64,000 nt of DNA from contig JALWTX010000006.1 of assembly GCA_026993355.1 (NCBI GenBank), positions 124,001-188,000 of the forward strand. Reading direction: 5' to 3'. Positions 43,293 to 50,616 of the stretch are shown here, in pieces. The position numbers and the translations under genes are program-made. Below the pieces are notes generated by a model, which did not search any database, was not told the origin of the DNA, and worked only from the letters and a program-made list of their open reading frames with translations. Each line of letters starts with the position of its first letter. Position 1 is the first letter of the stretch. The DNA comes from Flavobacteriales bacterium. GTDB taxonomy: Bacteria; Bacteroidota; Bacteroidia; Flavobacteriales; Flavobacteriaceae.

Positions 43293-44480
43293 TTATAAAA
43301 AATCCGCTTGATATAAAATATCCTTAAACTTATCTTTAATTTCTCGTGCTGCATCATAAATCATTTGTTCTGAACTTGGAAAAGCCATTCGTCTTTGTTG
43401 TAAAAAATCGAGATATTCCTTATCTATTGCACGCCTATCGCCGGTATAAGTGGCATAATGGTGATCAAAAATATACTTGCTTTGCAACGGAAATGCGTCC
43501 AATAACTGACCGGAATGAAGGTCTTTAACTTCGACAATAGCTTGCAGATTAGCTGATTTATATTGTTGAAACAAACGTAATTTACTGTAAACCTTAATCA
43601 TTCGCGGAATTTTGATGGCATGTCCCAGACTATCTTTAACAATATTTCCGGCGGCATCTTTTTGGTAGGTGTAACCATCTTGTATCTCTTTTTCTTCAAT
43701 AATTTCTTTTTCACGTTCTTGGTCGGGCGAAAGATTAATCCCGGTAAATTTTAAATTGATAAGATAATCATAAGAAGTATTGGGTTGTTTTTGCGCATCA
43801 TAGTTTACCCAAAAATTGTTGGCGCCGTATGAACTAAAATTGAGCAACTCATCTTGAAGCCTGCGCGGAATAATTTTGTCTGTTTGGTTATCTATTTTGA
43901 CCAACGCATAAGTCATTCCGCGCCGGTGGGCTGTTTTCATTAATTGTTTAACATCTTTATAGCCGGGTGCTATGCGATCAAGCTCATTAAAAACTTCATA
44001 AGCTTTTCTTATATCACTTTTATCCGGACGATTTAAAAGCGTTTTTGCTCGATGGTACAAATGCGCTGCCAAATGATTTTTGGCATCTTTTAAAGCCGGA
44101 GAATAATCAGTTAGATTAAATTTTACCGGTTGATGATTTTCACTTAAATACAAAGGTAAAACCGGTTTAATTTTTTCTTGACGTAAGTCTAATTTTAAAT
44201 AAGTCTCATAAATCTGTCGCCATTTAGCCGGATTATCATCTATATTTAATTTATGTATTTGTGCTAAATCTTTTTCAACAGCTTTGTCATAGGCCAGTTT
44301 AAGGAATTTTATATAAGGGTCGGCACTTTTTTTCCCTTTTTTCTTTTTAATTTTTGCCAAAGCTAAATCTATCGCATGATCATATTGTCCGGCATATACA
44401 TTTTGCTGAATCGTTTTAAGATTATTACAAGCAAACAAACTTGTTATCATCAGTAAACTAAAAATAATATTTTTCTTCAT
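43293..44480 (-). CDS. Lipoprotein of unknown function
   Basis: The 395-residue protein has a lipobox ending at Cys18 (SLFAC). Residues about 20-190 are helical with repeats of the tetratricopeptide type (for example DKSDIRKAYEVFNELDRIAPGY). From about 195 a beta-rich domain begins (TYALVKIDNQTD) and ends with a helix (MIYDAAREIKDKFKDIL). It probably sits in the periplasm attached to the inner or outer membrane. I do not recognise the family beyond conserved Bacteroidota lipoproteins. It is monocistronic, with a full promoter (44504-44534). Confidence 0.85.
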   Translation of the reverse strand: MKKNIIFSLLMITSLFACNNLKTIQQNVYAGQYDHAIDLALAKIKKKKGKKSADPYIKFLKLAYDKAVEKDLAQIHKLNIDDNPAKWRQIYETYLKLDLRQEKIKPVLPLYLSENHQPVKFNLTDYSPALKDAKNHLAAHLYHRAKTLLNRPDKSDIRKAYEVFNELDRIAPGYKDVKQLMKTAHRRGMTYALVKIDNQTDKIIPRRLQDELLNFSSYGANNFWVNYDAQKQPNTSYDYLINLKFTGINLSPDQEREKEIIEEKEIQDGYTYQKDAAGNIVKDSLGHAIKIPRMIKVYSKLRLFQQYKSANLQAIVEVKDLHSGQLLDAFPLQSKYIFDHHYATYTGDRRAIDKEYLDFLQQRRMAFPSSEQMIYDAAREIKDKFKDILYQADFL

Positions 44481-44503
44481 ATATCATTTTTTTCATGAAA
44501 ATT

Positions 44504-44534
44504 CAAATTTAGTGCCATTTATGTTAAGAAACAA
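44504..44534 (-). promoter_or_regulatory. Promoter of the 43.3-44.5 kb lipoprotein gene
   Basis: On the reverse strand TTG (44532-44534), 20 bases, TAAATTTG (44504-44511) fits the consensus. It lies directly beside the terminator of the gene upstream. Confidence 0.7.
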
Positions 44535-44539
44535 AAAAA

Positions 44540-44561
44540 CCCGGAAATAATGATTTCCGGG
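44540..44561 (-). terminator. Terminator of the outer-membrane beta-barrel gene
   Basis: CCCGGAAAT (44540-44548), loop AATG, ATTTCCGGG (44553-44561) pair perfectly; on the reverse strand a run of T follows (complement of AAAAAAA at 44533-44539). Confidence 0.85.
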
Positions 44562-44583
44562 CTTCTGTAAAAAAAATTGTTTC

Positions 44584-45183
44584 TTAAAAATAAAAAACCA
44601 AATCTATGGCCAAATGTTTCGGTAAAAGTTTCGTTGTCTCGGAAGCAGAAATATTTGTAAAGCCGAGGTGGTAAGATAGCCCCAAACCAATGCTGCCAAA
44701 ATCTAAATCATACTCAGCACCGGCTCCGGCCATAAAGCTCATTCCAAAATTATTAATCATACTCATGGCATCGACTTCACTGCCTGCACTTTTTAATTTT
44801 GCCGCTACATTGACATCAAAAGTACCGCCAAAAAAACCGGTGATATGAACATTGTCGGTCACTTCTTTACTGCGGAGTTTAAGCGCCAAAGGCACTTCCA
44901 AGGTGGTAACAGACATATCAATATCATTCGTATCAAAGGCTTTACTGTGGATAAGCAAACCCGAATGTAAATAATAATTATCGGCAAATTGATAATCGGC
45001 CAAAAGACCGCCTTTCCATCCCAAACCACCAGATCCATCCGGATCGGTAACCCATTTTCCATCAACTTTGTGTTGGACTTTGTTAAAGTTGATAGTTGGC
45101 GCCAGCGTTAAACCTATTTTGAAATTTTGAGACCAAACCGACAGGCTTAAAAACAATGCTAGTAAGACACTTATTTTTTTCAT
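44584..45183 (-). CDS. Outer-membrane beta-barrel protein (porin family, OMP_b-brl type)
   Basis: The 199-residue protein has a signal peptide ending SVWSQ and then alternating strands (FKIGLTLAPTINFN, GGLLADYQFADNYYLHSGLLIH), ending in a terminal phenylalanine (LAIDLVFYF), as outer-membrane barrels do. It has the size of eight-strand barrels of the PorT/OmpW-like group in Bacteroidota. No specific role can be given. A near-consensus promoter (TTG, 20 bases, CATCTTTG) lies upstream on its strand, divergent from xerD. Confidence 0.85.
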   Translation of the reverse strand: MKKISVLLALFLSLSVWSQNFKIGLTLAPTINFNKVQHKVDGKWVTDPDGSGGLGWKGGLLADYQFADNYYLHSGLLIHSKAFDTNDIDMSVTTLEVPLALKLRSKEVTDNVHITGFFGGTFDVNVAAKLKSAGSEVDAMSMINNFGMSFMAGAGAEYDLDFGSIGLGLSYHLGFTNISASETTKLLPKHLAIDLVFYF

Positions 45184-45242
45184 ATCTTTAATTTTTATAA
45201 TTTAAAGCAAAGATGCATTTTTTTATTTAATTATACAAGATT

Positions 45243-46154
45243 ATGCTTGATTGGAATATCGCAAAAAATCAATTTAAAATTTATTTAAAACTCGAAAAAA
45301 AACTTTCAGACAACAGCATAGAAGCTTATTTGAATGATATCAACAAATTAGAAAAATATTTATCGACCTATAATCCGCCTGTAACCCCACTTGATGTAAA
45401 CACCGGATTATTAACCGATTTTTTATATCAAACAGCCGATTTTGTCTCGCCCCATACCCAAGCCAGAATGTTGTCGGGTTGGCGGTTATTTTTCAAATAT
45501 TTAGTGCTTGAAAATTACCTCAATGAAAATCCGGCCAGCTTAATAGAATCACCCAAACTTCCACGCAAACTTCCCGAAGTCTTAAATCTGAATGAAATTA
45601 ACCGGATGATAGACACCATAGATGTTTCTACACCGGAAGGAGAACGCAACCGGAGTATCATCGAAACTCTGTACAGTTGCGGACTACGGGTATCTGAATT
45701 GGTCAATTTACATCTTTCTGATTTATATTTCGAAGAAGGCTTTATAAAAGTAACCGGCAAAGGCAATAAGCAACGCTTGGTACCTATTAATCCGACAGCA
45801 CGCAAATACATTGAAATTTATCTGAAAAATACCCGCGCCAGTTTAAAAATCCATAAAGAGGCGACGGATATCTTATTTCTTAACCGGCGCGGAAAAAAAA
45901 TGAGCCGTGTAATGATTTTTCACATAGTTAAACAAGCTGCCATAAAAGCCGGAATTAATAAGAAAGTCAGCCCTCATGCTTTAAGGCATTCCTTTGCCAC
46001 ACATTTATTAGAAAATGGCGCCAATTTGCGTTCTATCCAACTTTTACTGGGACATGAAAGCATATTGACGACCGAGATTTATTTACATTTAGACCGGCAA
46101 CATTTACAACAAACCTTACAAAAATATCATCCTCACGGTCAATTTTCTGATTAG
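45243..46154 (+). CDS. xerD: Tyrosine recombinase XerD
   Basis: The 303-residue recombinase should resolve chromosome dimers at dif with XerC. The N-terminal core-binding domain spans residues 1-90. The catalytic set is present: Arg in YSCGLRVSEL, Lys in GKGNKQR, His-x-x-Arg in HALRHSFATH, His in LLGHESI, and Tyr280 in TTEIYLH. It resembles housekeeping Xer proteins and has no neighbouring integron or phage genes. Its stop overlaps the convergent gene by four bases (TTAG). Confidence 0.93.
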   Translation: MLDWNIAKNQFKIYLKLEKKLSDNSIEAYLNDINKLEKYLSTYNPPVTPLDVNTGLLTDFLYQTADFVSPHTQARMLSGWRLFFKYLVLENYLNENPASLIESPKLPRKLPEVLNLNEINRMIDTIDVSTPEGERNRSIIETLYSCGLRVSELVNLHLSDLYFEEGFIKVTGKGNKQRLVPINPTARKYIEIYLKNTRASLKIHKEATDILFLNRRGKKMSRVMIFHIVKQAAIKAGINKKVSPHALRHSFATHLLENGANLRSIQLLLGHESILTTEIYLHLDRQHLQQTLQKYHPHGQFSD

Positions 46155-46609
46155 AATGTATATCTGACGGAAAAAGCACCGCCATCACCAAAGAAATGCG
46201 TGTAACCTATTAAATTAATGTAAGGCTTCCAATCAAGTCCTATGGAAATAGGCACTTGGGGGATATCATATTCCAGTCCGATAATACCATCAACCCCTAT
46301 AACCGTATAGGTGCCGGTACCGAAAGTTGTATATTGTGCATCAAAAAAACCAATATGCGCACCATAGCCATAAAACCAGTATAAATCAGGGACATCCGCA
46401 ATAGGTTGATGATATTCTAACAAGCCAACTAACTCCCATCCTTGCCAACGTGTATGCAAAATACCTTCAACAGCGGTATTCCAGGTAATAAAATTTTTAT
46501 AAGTTAAGCCGTTATATAAACCACCTCGCAAACCAACAGCTTGCTTATAATCTTGTGCATCAACAGATAAACTTATCAAAAACAGACTTAATAAAAGGAT
46601 TTTTTTCAT
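46151..46609 (-). CDS. Small predicted outer-membrane beta-barrel protein
   Basis: The 152-residue protein has a signal peptide ending SVDAQ. The rest is strands with aromatic belts (YKQAVGLRGGLYNGLTYKNF, WELVGLLEYHQPI) and a terminal phenylalanine (GAFSVRYTF), which suggests an eight-strand barrel in the outer membrane. I do not recognise a family. It ends four bases inside xerD on the opposite strand. Confidence 0.8.
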   Translation of the reverse strand: MKKILLLSLFLISLSVDAQDYKQAVGLRGGLYNGLTYKNFITWNTAVEGILHTRWQGWELVGLLEYHQPIADVPDLYWFYGYGAHIGFFDAQYTTFGTGTYTVIGVDGIIGLEYDIPQVPISIGLDWKPYINLIGYTHFFGDGGAFSVRYTF

Positions 46610-46726
46610 CGGTATTTTTTTTTCAAAAATAAGGTTTATAAATACATTTTCAAATATAATGTCATTTACTTAAAACATTTTTTTTCTAAAAATATTTTAT
46701 CTAACTTCGTCTTATAAACCTTAACC

Positions 46727-47413
46727 ATGTCAAATAATTTAGTTTTACTGCAAAATGCTGATATTTTACAACGCCAAAAGATCATATTAACCGGTGTGAA
46801 TCTAACTGTTAACCGCGGTGACTTTCTATACCTGATTGGTTCAACAGGTAGCGGCAAAAGTAGCTTATTAAAAACCTTATATGGTGAATTACCTTTAAAA
46901 AAAGGCAAAGGAAAAGTTATCGGTTTTGACCTTCGGCGTTTAAAACAAAAACAAATTCCGTTTTTAAGACGACGTTTAGGCATTGTTTTTCAAGATTTTC
47001 AGTTGCTTAACGATCGTAACGTTTTTGATAATTTGAAATTTGTTTTAAAAACTACCGGTTGGAAAGACAAAAAAAAAATACAACAACAAATTGAAAAGGT
47101 ATTGCTGCAGGTTGGCATGCTTGAGAAAATATACAGTCCGCCACATCAGCTATCGGGAGGAGAGCAGCAGCGTATATCTATAGCACGGGCTTTACTCAAT
47201 GATCCGGAACTTATTTTAGCTGACGAACCTACCGGTAATTTAGACCCTGAGACCTCACAAAGCATTATGCAATTACTTATGCAACTTAATGAAAATGGAC
47301 AAACCGTTATGATGGCCACGCATGATTATGCGTTGATATACCAATTTCCGGCTGCTACTTATAAATGTGATGCCGGCGAACTTTATGAAGTAGAATTAGA
47401 TTTAAGCGAATGA
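46727..47413 (+). CDS. ftsE: ABC transporter ATP-binding protein, FtsE-like
   Basis: The 228-residue ATPase has Walker A IGSTGSGKSSLLK, Q-loop GIVFQDFQLL, signature LSGGEQQR, Walker B LILADEPTGNLD and the switch histidine in MMATHDYAL. The segment LKTLYGELPLKKGKG and the RRRLGIVFQDFQLLNDRNVFDNL stretch fit FtsE, the partner of FtsX that controls peptidoglycan hydrolases at division. No FtsX gene is beside it. Its TGA stop overlaps the ATG of the first glycosyltransferase (ATGA), so the three genes are coupled. Confidence 0.82.
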   Translation: MSNNLVLLQNADILQRQKIILTGVNLTVNRGDFLYLIGSTGSGKSSLLKTLYGELPLKKGKGKVIGFDLRRLKQKQIPFLRRRLGIVFQDFQLLNDRNVFDNLKFVLKTTGWKDKKKIQQQIEKVLLQVGMLEKIYSPPHQLSGGEQQRISIARALLNDPELILADEPTGNLDPETSQSIMQLLMQLNENGQTVMMATHDYALIYQFPAATYKCDAGELYEVELDLSE

Positions 47414-48294
47414 TATCAGCCCTTATCCCCACTTACAATTATAATGTATATCCCCTTGTTAGAGAGCTGCACAAACAGCTTTCAAAAGCCGGTATTGAAT
47501 TTGAGATTATTGTATTTGATGATGCCTCGGAACAAAGCTTTGAAACCGACCAATTAATTGCCGAATTACCCCGGGTTATCTACAAGAAAATGGCGCAAAA
47601 TCAAGGGCGTCTTGCCCTGCGTTATCAAATGGCGCAAACAGCCCGTTATGACCAACTGCTGATGTTAGATGCCGATATGTTTCCCAAAGATCGCTTTTTT
47701 GTATTAAAACTTCTCAAAATAATGGAGAAACATCCGGCAGACATTTATTTTGGGGGTATTAATGTGCCGCCCAATCCACCTTCGGACGAGAAAATGCTTC
47801 GTTGGAAATATGGTAAGTATCGAGAAAGTTTAAATCTTGAAAAACGACGTCAACAACCCTATAAAAGTCTGCTTTGTGGAGCGCTATCACTTAAAAAAGC
47901 TGTTTTTTTGAATACAGCCAAACCTCTTTTGCCGATTAAAAGATACGGATTAGATGTTTATTTTTCTTATTTGCTCAAACAACAACATACCACAGTTTGG
48001 CATTATCAAAACCCGGTCACACATTTAGGCTTGGAAACCAATATGGAATTTCTAAAAAAAACACGTGATGCCGTGGAGACTTATCATTTCCTAATCAGTC
48101 ATAAAAAAATGCCGGCTGATTATATTAAACTGACTAAAATAGGGGAAAAAATAAAAAAATGGCTCCCCTACCCGCTTCGAAAATATCTTTTTAAATACAA
48201 AAAACCTTTTATAGAATGGCAATTGAATACTAAAAATCCATCGCTTTTTTTGTTTGACATTTACAAACTTCTTTATTATTTGCAACTCAAATAA
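47410..48294 (+). CDS. Family 2 glycosyltransferase
   Basis: The 294-residue protein begins with SALIPTYNYNVYPLVRELHKQL and has the nucleotide-sugar aspartates in VFDDAS and the DxD-like LMLDADMF, as in GT2 (GT-A fold) enzymes. No membrane helix is clear, so it is probably a peripheral cytoplasmic enzyme. It transfers a sugar to an unknown acceptor, perhaps a surface polysaccharide or lipid. It overlaps ftsE by four bases and the next glycosyltransferase by one base. Confidence 0.9.
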   Translation: MISALIPTYNYNVYPLVRELHKQLSKAGIEFEIIVFDDASEQSFETDQLIAELPRVIYKKMAQNQGRLALRYQMAQTARYDQLLMLDADMFPKDRFFVLKLLKIMEKHPADIYFGGINVPPNPPSDEKMLRWKYGKYRESLNLEKRRQQPYKSLLCGALSLKKAVFLNTAKPLLPIKRYGLDVYFSYLLKQQHTTVWHYQNPVTHLGLETNMEFLKKTRDAVETYHFLISHKKMPADYIKLTKIGEKIKKWLPYPLRKYLFKYKKPFIEWQLNTKNPSLFLFDIYKLLYYLQLK

Positions 48295-49286
48295 TGCTTA
48301 TGCCGAAAATTTCTGTGGTAATACCGGTTTATAATAAAGCACCTTATTTAAAAAATACCATTAGCAGTGTGCTAAATCAAAGCTTCAAAAATTTTGAATT
48401 GATTTTAGTCAATGACGGTTCTACCGACCAATCCAAAGAAATCATACAATCTTTTTCAGACAACCGCATCATTTATATCGAACAGGAAAACCAAGGGGTA
48501 GCGATTGCCAGAAATAATGGGGCCAAAATAGCTAAAGCCTCATTAATTGCTTTCTTAGATGCTGATGACCTATGGTATGCCAATCATTTGTCAACCTTAT
48601 GGCAACTTCAGCAAAACTATTCCGATGCTGCTTTTTTTGCCACAGCATATAAAATTAAATATAAACATTATCAAAAAACTTTTGCCTTAAATATAGCCGA
48701 AAAAGACATATTAATCGATAAATTTTACCAATATGATTATGGTCAAGGCTTATTTTTTGTCAGTAATTTTGCCATCCGAAAAAACACTTTTTTGAAAGAA
48801 GGTGGATTTAAACCTAAGATTCATGCCGAAGACACAGAATTTTTTTTAAGGTTGGGGCTCAAATATCCCATGGCTTATAGCGCAAATGTCACCATGCAAC
48901 ATTTAAATGCTGCCAAAAACAGTTTGTTTGCCCAATATAAGTTAGCTGAAAAAGCCCGTTTATTAAATTTTTTTAAGGAGGCCAGTCAAAAAGATAAAGA
49001 CTTAAAACGCTACTTAGATATTCATCGTTTTACATGGGCTATAGACTATAAAATAGGTAAAAATAAGCATAAAGCGCAAGAATTGATAAGGGAAATTTCG
49101 CCGCAAAACTTAAATTGGAAACAAAAACTTTTACTTAAAACCCCCGAGGTTATACTTCGTTTTTTAAAATACGTACAGCACAAAGGCAAAAATTACGGCT
49201 TAAGTTTTTTTATCTACCATTCGCCTAAACAACAGGAAACTTCCCTTGCTCCATTAGCAAAATCAAAGCAAATACGGCATAATTAA
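48294..49286 (+). CDS. Family 2 glycosyltransferase
   Basis: The 330-residue protein has the classic GT2 start ISVVIPVYNKAPYLKNTISSVLNQSF, then LVNDGSTDQSKE and FLDADDLW (the metal-binding DxD). The ATG at 48294 overlaps the previous gene; ATG 48300 (MPKISVV) is an equally good start. The last 20 or so residues are read within the convergent DUF1599 gene (62-base overlap), which suggests a recently extended C-terminus. Substrate unknown. Confidence 0.9.
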   Translation: MLMPKISVVIPVYNKAPYLKNTISSVLNQSFKNFELILVNDGSTDQSKEIIQSFSDNRIIYIEQENQGVAIARNNGAKIAKASLIAFLDADDLWYANHLSTLWQLQQNYSDAAFFATAYKIKYKHYQKTFALNIAEKDILIDKFYQYDYGQGLFFVSNFAIRKNTFLKEGGFKPKIHAEDTEFFLRLGLKYPMAYSANVTMQHLNAAKNSLFAQYKLAEKARLLNFFKEASQKDKDLKRYLDIHRFTWAIDYKIGKNKHKAQELIREISPQNLNWKQKLLLKTPEVILRFLKYVQHKGKNYGLSFFIYHSPKQQETSLAPLAKSKQIRHN

Positions 49287-49782
49287 TAATATCTAAATAA
49301 TTAGCATCTATTCCTTCGGAAATATGTGTTTGACCCTTGTTTTCTTCTATTTGCTTTACGCGGTAAAGTTTTTGAATAATCAAATCAGTCATAGAACTCA
49401 CGCGCATATCGCGCCAGGCTTCGCCATAATCATGGTTTTTGGCTTGCATTAAGGTTTTGGCTTGTAAAATTTTATCATCATAAAGTTTAACAGCCTCTTC
49501 TAAAGACAAATCAGGCTGATTAGCCACCCCCTTGTCTAATTGAATAAGTGCCATCGCTGCATAGTTTATGAGACCTAAAAATTCCGGTATTTCACTTTCA
49601 TTTACTTTGTGTTCGCCACTCTCTTGGAGTTGACGAATCCGGGAGGCTTTGATATACATTTGATCGGTAAATGACGGCATACGCAGTACCCGCCAAGCAC
49701 TTCCGTAATCTTTCATTTTATGAATAAAAATATCCCGGGCATGTTGAATAATTTGATCATATTGCTTTAAGGTTCGTTCCAT
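49225..49782 (-). CDS. DUF1599 protein with two domain copies
   Basis: The 185-residue protein contains the domain twice: residues about 7-80 (IFIHKMKDYGSAWRVLRMPSFTDQ and GLINYAAMALIQL) and about 100-180 (MQAKNHDYGEAWRDMRVSSMTDL and DIINYAVFALILL). DUF1599 has been proposed as a nucleotide-modification-associated domain (NMAD1) in comparative studies of modified DNA bases. The activity is not known. It follows umuD by 12 bases on the same strand, so it is probably in a damage-response transcript. Its 3' end overlaps the glycosyltransferase on the other strand by 62 bases. Confidence 0.85.
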   Translation of the reverse strand: MERTLKQYDQIIQHARDIFIHKMKDYGSAWRVLRMPSFTDQMYIKASRIRQLQESGEHKVNESEIPEFLGLINYAAMALIQLDKGVANQPDLSLEEAVKLYDDKILQAKTLMQAKNHDYGEAWRDMRVSSMTDLIIQKLYRVKQIEENKGQTHISEGIDANYLDIINYAVFALILLMEQGKFPVV

Positions 49783-49794
49783 TTAAAATAAAAT

Positions 49795-50244
49795 TTACAT
49801 TTTTTTAATAACGTAAGTGACAATACCCCAGACCATAAAGTCATTTTCTTCTGTCACTTCAATCGGTTCAAAATCTTGATTAGCTGGCATCAAAAAGACT
49901 TTACCGTTTTCTAATTTTAATTTCTTAACGGTAAATTCGCCATCAATAAAACAGACAGCCGTCATATTATTGCGATATTCTAAAGAACGGTCAATAACCA
50001 AAATATCTCCATCATCTATGCCGGCATCTTTCATAGACAGGCCACGAACACGTCCGTAAAAAGTAGCTGCCGGATGCTTGATGAGCTCTTTATTAAGATC
50101 TAAGGTCAAATCCATATAATCTTGCGCCGGCGAAGGAAAACCGGCTGCAATACCTTCATTTACGTATGGCAAAGCCAACCGGGTATGTATATCGGCCGCA
50201 TAAAAATCTATATGACGGGTAAAATGAACGGGGTATAAACGCAT
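49795..50244 (-). CDS. umuD: UmuD-like self-cleaving protein (peptidase S24), without umuC
   Basis: The 149-residue protein has the LexA/UmuD layout. The cleavage site is Ala34-Gly35 in AAGFPSPAQDY, the catalytic serine is Ser70 (GLSMKDAGI) and the lysine is Lys107 (GEFTVKKL). In E. coli, RecA-stimulated cleavage turns UmuD into UmuD', which joins UmuC as a bypass polymerase. No umuC follows; the next gene is DUF1599. A partner polymerase may be elsewhere in the genome. A -7 element TATCTTTG lies at 50261-50268. Confidence 0.92.
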   Translation of the reverse strand: MRLYPVHFTRHIDFYAADIHTRLALPYVNEGIAAGFPSPAQDYMDLTLDLNKELIKHPAATFYGRVRGLSMKDAGIDDGDILVIDRSLEYRNNMTAVCFIDGEFTVKKLKLENGKVFLMPANQDFEPIEVTEENDFMVWGIVTYVIKKM

Positions 50245-50260
50245 GAAAAAAAATTATAAA

Positions 50261-50268
50261 CAAAGATA
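50261..50268 (-). promoter_or_regulatory. -7 promoter element of umuD-DUF1599
   Basis: TATCTTTG on the reverse strand, 16 bases before the umuD ATG. No TTG at the -33 position and no recognisable LexA box. Confidence 0.5.
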
Positions 50269-50599
50269 TAAAATTAAATAGCAAAATATTGAACCGTCAT
50301 AACCATTTTTAGGACATGAGAACACATAGAATTTAAAAAATGATAAGATCTTGTTGCGTGCTTTTTAAATAATACCAATTTTAAATATAAAATAGATCAA
50401 AATGATTTGGTCTAATTTCGATACTACTTGAAAATAGTTCAATTTATTGGTCTAAATTGGAAATGCAATGGCCTAAAGTAAGTTTTATCTAAACATTTCA
50501 ATTCATGATCATTCCGGTTAATAATTACATAACCTAAACATTTTTTTCCTTCTTTATAGGCGATTAATAATCAAACAGCCTAAAGCCGAAAAAATTAAT
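50269..50599. other. 331-base non-coding region with repeated GG(T/C)CTAA motifs
   Basis: No open frame or RNA structure that I can support lies between umuD and rlmD. The stretch holds GGTCTAATTT (50409-50418) and GGTCTAAATT (50449-50458), exactly 40 bases apart, and further GCCTAAA or CCTAAA copies near 50471, 50533 and 50579. CTAAACATTT occurs twice (near 50490 and 50534). It could carry operators for umuD or be decayed sequence. Confidence 0.4.
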
Positions 50600-50616
50600 T
50601 ATTTTTGCGGATTATG
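50600..50616 (+). promoter_or_regulatory. -7 promoter element abutting the rlmD start codon
   Basis: TATTTTTG (50600-50607) is followed six bases later by the ATG (50614), the same layout as at the Crp/Fnr gene. The mRNA would be almost leaderless. Confidence 0.55.

Noticed and set aside
45243-46154. Possible integrase of a mobile element
   Set aside because: The protein resembles housekeeping XerD, no attachment repeats or phage genes are near, and neighbours are ordinary chromosomal genes.
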